Positions 61,056-64,000 of a DNA stretch of 64,000 bases are shown here, one piece after another (within the stretch, counting starts at the first letter, position 1; every line of letters begins with the position of its first letter). This DNA comes from Franzmannia qiaohouensis (GTDB lineage: Bacteria; Pseudomonadota; Gammaproteobacteria; Pseudomonadales; Halomonadaceae), in contig NZ_JARWAM010000002.1 in the NCBI RefSeq assembly GCF_031451695.1, forward strand, positions 372,001-436,000, given 5' to 3'. The position numbers and the translations under genes are program-made. The notes under the pieces are model-generated. The model did not search any database. It worked only from the letters and a program-made list of their open reading frames with translations, and had not been told where the DNA came from.

Positions 61056-62627
61056 ATGTCCACAGACCAATCACAAGGGGTCGCAACCCGATCTTGCACC
61101 GATGAAGGCCAGATCGGAGAGGCCATCCTCTCGGCACGCCAGATCGCCAAGTCCTTCGGCAATGTTCACGCCCTGAAAACGGTCAACTTCGATATCCATC
61201 GTGGCCAGGTCACCACGCTATTCGGAGAAAACGGCGCCGGCAAGTCGACCCTGATGAAGATCCTCTCCGGGGTGATCCAACCCAGCTCAGGGGAGATCCT
61301 GCTGGAGGGGGATCCGGTGCACTTCGCCTCGACCACGGAGGCCCAGCACCGTGGCATTTCCATCATCCACCAGGAACTCAGCCTGGCACCCAACCTGAAT
61401 GTACGCGACAACATCTTCATGGGCCGCGAGTTGGTGGGTGCCATGGGGGTCGACTTCGCCGAGGAAGAGCGCCAGACCCGCCTGCTGATGGAGGATCTCG
61501 ACGAGCCCATCGACCCACTGACCCCGGTGGAGGACTTGCGTCTGGGTCAGCAGCAGATCGTCGAGATCGCCCGGGCGCTATCCACCCAGTCGCGCATCCT
61601 GATCATGGACGAGCCGACCTCGGCCCTGAGCGCCTCGGAAGTGGAAGTGCTGTTTCGGGTGATCAACGATCTCAAGCGACGCGGCGTGTCCATCGTCTAT
61701 ATCTCTCACCACCTGGAAGAGGCCCTGCAGATCACCGATCACGCCGTGGTGCTACGTGACGGCAGCATGACGGCCTATGCCCCACGCCAGGACATCGACC
61801 TGGAGTGGATCGTGCGCCATATGGTCGGCGAGGGCTTCGACCTCGGCTCGCCCCCCGGGGGCTACGCCCTGGGTGAGGTGGCCCTGTCGCTACAGCAAGT
61901 ATGCGTTCCCGACCCCACCATCGCCGAGCGCTACCTCGTCGACCATCTATCGCTGGAGGTGCGCGCCGGAGAGATCGTCTGCATCTATGGCCTGATGGGA
62001 GCCGGGCGCACCGAGCTGCTCGAATGCGCGGCGGGCCGCCTGCCCATCGATGGTGGTCAGATTTTCCTGGAGGGTCAGGAGGTCTCCCGCTCGAGCATCG
62101 CCCAGCGTATCGAGCAGGGCCTGGTGCTGGTCCCAGAAGACCGCCAGCGCGATGGCCTCGTCCAAACCATGCCGGTAGGCCAGAACCTGTCCCTGGCCAG
62201 CATCGGCGCCTTTACCCGCGGCTTGTTCACCTCCACGAGCCGGGAAGCGCAGGTCATCGAAGACTCCATTCGTAGCGTTCACATCAAGACCGATGGCGGC
62301 GATGCCGAGATCGGCTCCTTGTCCGGTGGCAACCAGCAGAAGGTCGTGATCGGCAAGATGATGGCCACCCACCCCAAGGTGGTGATGCTCGACGAACCCA
62401 GCCGCGGCATCGATATCGGTGCCAAAGCCGAGGTCTTCAAACTGCTGGCGGATAACGCCCAGCGCCACAGCCTCGCCGTGCTCTATTCCACCTCCGAGGT
62501 CGGCGAATGCCTGAGCATCGCCCACCGCGTCCTGGTGATGAGCCGCGGCCGCCTGGTGGCCGAATTCGGCGCCGACGTCACCAAGGAACAGATCATGGCC
62601 GCGTCCGGTGAAGCCGCGGCCGCCTGA
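61056..62627 (+). CDS. Erythritol-type ABC transporter ATP-binding protein (RbsA family)
   Basis: A 523-residue double ATPase with GENGAGKST, a first signature region LRLGQQQIVEIARAL, LIMDEPTSALS, and a second cassette with GLMGAGRTELLE and LSGGNQQKVVIGKM. It is the third RbsA-type ATPase in the window. Position in the ery locus suggests erythritol or another tetritol as cargo (EryE role). Confidence 0.92.
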   Translation: MSTDQSQGVATRSCTDEGQIGEAILSARQIAKSFGNVHALKTVNFDIHRGQVTTLFGENGAGKSTLMKILSGVIQPSSGEILLEGDPVHFASTTEAQHRGISIIHQELSLAPNLNVRDNIFMGRELVGAMGVDFAEEERQTRLLMEDLDEPIDPLTPVEDLRLGQQQIVEIARALSTQSRILIMDEPTSALSASEVEVLFRVINDLKRRGVSIVYISHHLEEALQITDHAVVLRDGSMTAYAPRQDIDLEWIVRHMVGEGFDLGSPPGGYALGEVALSLQQVCVPDPTIAERYLVDHLSLEVRAGEIVCIYGLMGAGRTELLECAAGRLPIDGGQIFLEGQEVSRSSIAQRIEQGLVLVPEDRQRDGLVQTMPVGQNLSLASIGAFTRGLFTSTSREAQVIEDSIRSVHIKTDGGDAEIGSLSGGNQQKVVIGKMMATHPKVVMLDEPSRGIDIGAKAEVFKLLADNAQRHSLAVLYSTSEVGECLSIAHRVLVMSRGRLVAEFGADVTKEQIMAASGEAAAA

Positions 62628-62652
62628 CCCCATTCAACGGAGTGCATGACCC

Positions 62653-63735
62653 ATGTCCAACAACAACTCGACCGCACACCAGCCAAGCCAAGGACTCGAT
62701 CTAGGGCGACTGCTCCTCGAAGGCCGTGCTTTCTTCGCCCTGATCGCCATCATCGTCATTTTTTCGCTGCTGTCGCCGGTCTACTTCACGACCAGCAACT
62801 TACTGACGATGTCTTCCCATGTGGCCATCTTCGGCCTGCTCTCCATCGGCATGTTGCTGGTCATCCTGACCGGCGGCATCGACCTCTCCGTGGGCTCGAC
62901 CCTCGGGCTCGCCGGCGTATTCGCGGGCTTCCTCATGCAAGGGGTGTCCTTCGAAGTCTTCGGCGTAGTGGTCTATCCGCCAGTCTGGGTGGTCATCATC
63001 CTGACCTGCGCGCTTGGCGCCTTTATCGGTGCGGTCAACGGCGTGCTGGTCGCGTTCTTCAAGGTACCGGCCTTCGTCGCCACCCTTGGCATGCTCTATG
63101 TCGCCCGTGGCGTCGCCCTGCTGATGACCGACGGCCTCACCTACAACAACCTGGGCGGAGATCCTGCCCTGGGCAATACCGGCTTCGAGTGGCTGGGTTT
63201 CAATCGCCTGTTCGGCATTCCCATGGGCGTGCTGGTACTCGCCGCCGTGGCCATCCTGTGCATGCTGGCCCTCAATCGCACCCCCTTCGGGCGCTGGGTC
63301 TACTCCACCGGTGGCAATGACCGGGCCGCAGAGCTCTCCGGGGTGCCGGTCAAGCGAGTCAAGGTCGCGGTGTACGTGCTGTCCGGTGTCTGCGCTGCGC
63401 TCGCCGGACTGGTGCTCTCCTCTCAACTGACCTCCGCCGGTCCCACTGCCGGCACCACCTATGAGCTGACCGCCATTGCAGGCGTCGTCATCGGCGGCGC
63501 TGCCCTGACCGGCGGACGTGGCAACGTGCGCGGCACCCTGCTCGGCGCCTTCGTCATCGGCTTTCTCTCCGACGGCTTGGTGATCATTGGCGTCTCGGCC
63601 TACTGGCAGACCGTCTTCACCGGCACCGTCATCGTGCTCGCCGTGCTGCTCAACAGCATCCAATACAGCGGGCGCAAGACGAAACAAGCGCCCTCGCCTT
63701 CCGCTTCCCCTCAGGCGGTGACCAATCCCAGTTGA
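62653..63735 (+). CDS. Erythritol-type ABC transporter permease (RbsC family)
   Basis: A 360-residue permease with about ten hydrophobic segments and ILTGGIDLSVGSTLGLAG, VPAFVATLGMLYVARGVA and YELTAIAGVVIGGAALTGG. It has a polar C-terminal tail. It starts 25 bases after the ATPase stop and is followed by the binding-protein gene (EryF role). Confidence 0.92.
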   Translation: MSNNNSTAHQPSQGLDLGRLLLEGRAFFALIAIIVIFSLLSPVYFTTSNLLTMSSHVAIFGLLSIGMLLVILTGGIDLSVGSTLGLAGVFAGFLMQGVSFEVFGVVVYPPVWVVIILTCALGAFIGAVNGVLVAFFKVPAFVATLGMLYVARGVALLMTDGLTYNNLGGDPALGNTGFEWLGFNRLFGIPMGVLVLAAVAILCMLALNRTPFGRWVYSTGGNDRAAELSGVPVKRVKVAVYVLSGVCAALAGLVLSSQLTSAGPTAGTTYELTAIAGVVIGGAALTGGRGNVRGTLLGAFVIGFLSDGLVIIGVSAYWQTVFTGTVIVLAVLLNSIQYSGRKTKQAPSPSASPQAVTNPS

Positions 63736-63805
63736 ACGTCACCGTCCGGGATCACCCAGCCGGATCCACCGGTATCACAATCACAAACCAATAAGGTGTA
63801 TCGCC

Positions 63806-64000
63806 ATGTTCAATACAAGAAAACCTCTGCTCGCCGCCGCCTTCGCCATCGTCGCGCCCTTGATGGCAGGCAGCGCCACCGCCCAGGACGAGGGCCTGAT
63901 ATCGATCATCGTCAACGACGCCTCCAACCCCTACTGGTTCACCGAGGGCGAAGTGGCAAGGACCACCGCCGAGGAGCTGGGGTATAGGGCCAATGTCAGC
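63806..64000 (+). CDS. Erythritol-type ABC transporter substrate-binding protein (3' partial)
   Basis: The first 65 codons of an RbsB-type binding protein. A signal peptide (MFNTRKPLLAAAFAIVAPL) is followed by ISIIVNDASNPYWFTEGEVA, the first ligand-binding strand and helix. AAGGTG precedes the start. The gene runs off the right edge. Confidence 0.88.
   Translation, partial: MFNTRKPLLAAAFAIVAPLMAGSATAQDEGLISIIVNDASNPYWFTEGEVARTTAEELGYRANVS

Overview
The window reads as chromosome of a GC-rich, salt-adapted gammaproteobacterium, most likely Halomonas or a close relative. This is inferred from gene content and codon style; no database was searched. It falls into four blocks of host genes and one block of phage origin.

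Bases 1-2900 hold the 3' part of a receiver/GGDEF/EAL signalling protein, an XRE-type regulator and a lipoprotein. Bases 3000-10400 are a prophage or tailocin remnant against the 5' end of dusA, a known integration hotspot. It keeps lysis genes (GH108 endolysin, holin-like protein), a tailspike, a GTA-type spike-base protein with a LamG-like C-terminus, and a CI-like regulator. No head, terminase or integrase gene is visible. A palindromic site (ATTCGC-N3-GCGAAT and variants) recurs six times, usually just before a phage gene. A possible small RNA with its own promoter and terminator lies at the left edge.

Bases 10400-26500 are host genes: dusA, an M14-family deacylase, a TetR repressor with an AcrAB-TolC-type RND operon, and a cyanate operon (ABC transporter plus cyanase). 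Upstream of the cyanate operon stand a divergent sigma-54 enhancer-binding protein, a near-perfect -24/-12 promoter and three palindromic upstream sites. A fructosamine-kinase-like gene and a YqfO-like gene follow.

Bases 26500-64000 are a polyol catabolism supercluster. (a) A 13-gene leftward operon (39956 to 26474) encodes an SmoEFGK-type polyol ABC transporter, sorbitol/galactitol, mannitol and other polyol dehydrogenases, a PfkB kinase, a GatZ-family protein without GatY, xylulokinase and transaldolase. This fits galactitol to tagatose, tagatose 6-phosphate and fructose 6-phosphate, and mannitol/arabitol to fructose/xylulose. (b) A rightward pentitol set (40355-47095) has a ribitol-dehydrogenase-like SDR, an Rbs-type ABC transporter, an FGGY kinase and an L-xylulose-reductase-like SDR, with a duplicated promoter/operator before its first two transcription units. 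(c) A visibly less GC-rich leftward unit (47323-52022) has a second Rbs-type transporter and a xylitol-type dehydrogenase, with a divergent AraC regulator. (d) An erythritol-type locus (53418-64000) has an FMN riboswitch and type II lumazine synthase, EryB-, EryA- and EryD-like genes, a Hyi-family TIM barrel, a second triosephosphate isomerase (EryH-like), DUF2291 and a third Rbs-type transporter cut by the window edge. A 141-bp MITE-like element sits between the isomerase and DUF2291 genes. Together these would move linear sugar alcohols of four to six carbons into the pentose phosphate and glycolytic pools.
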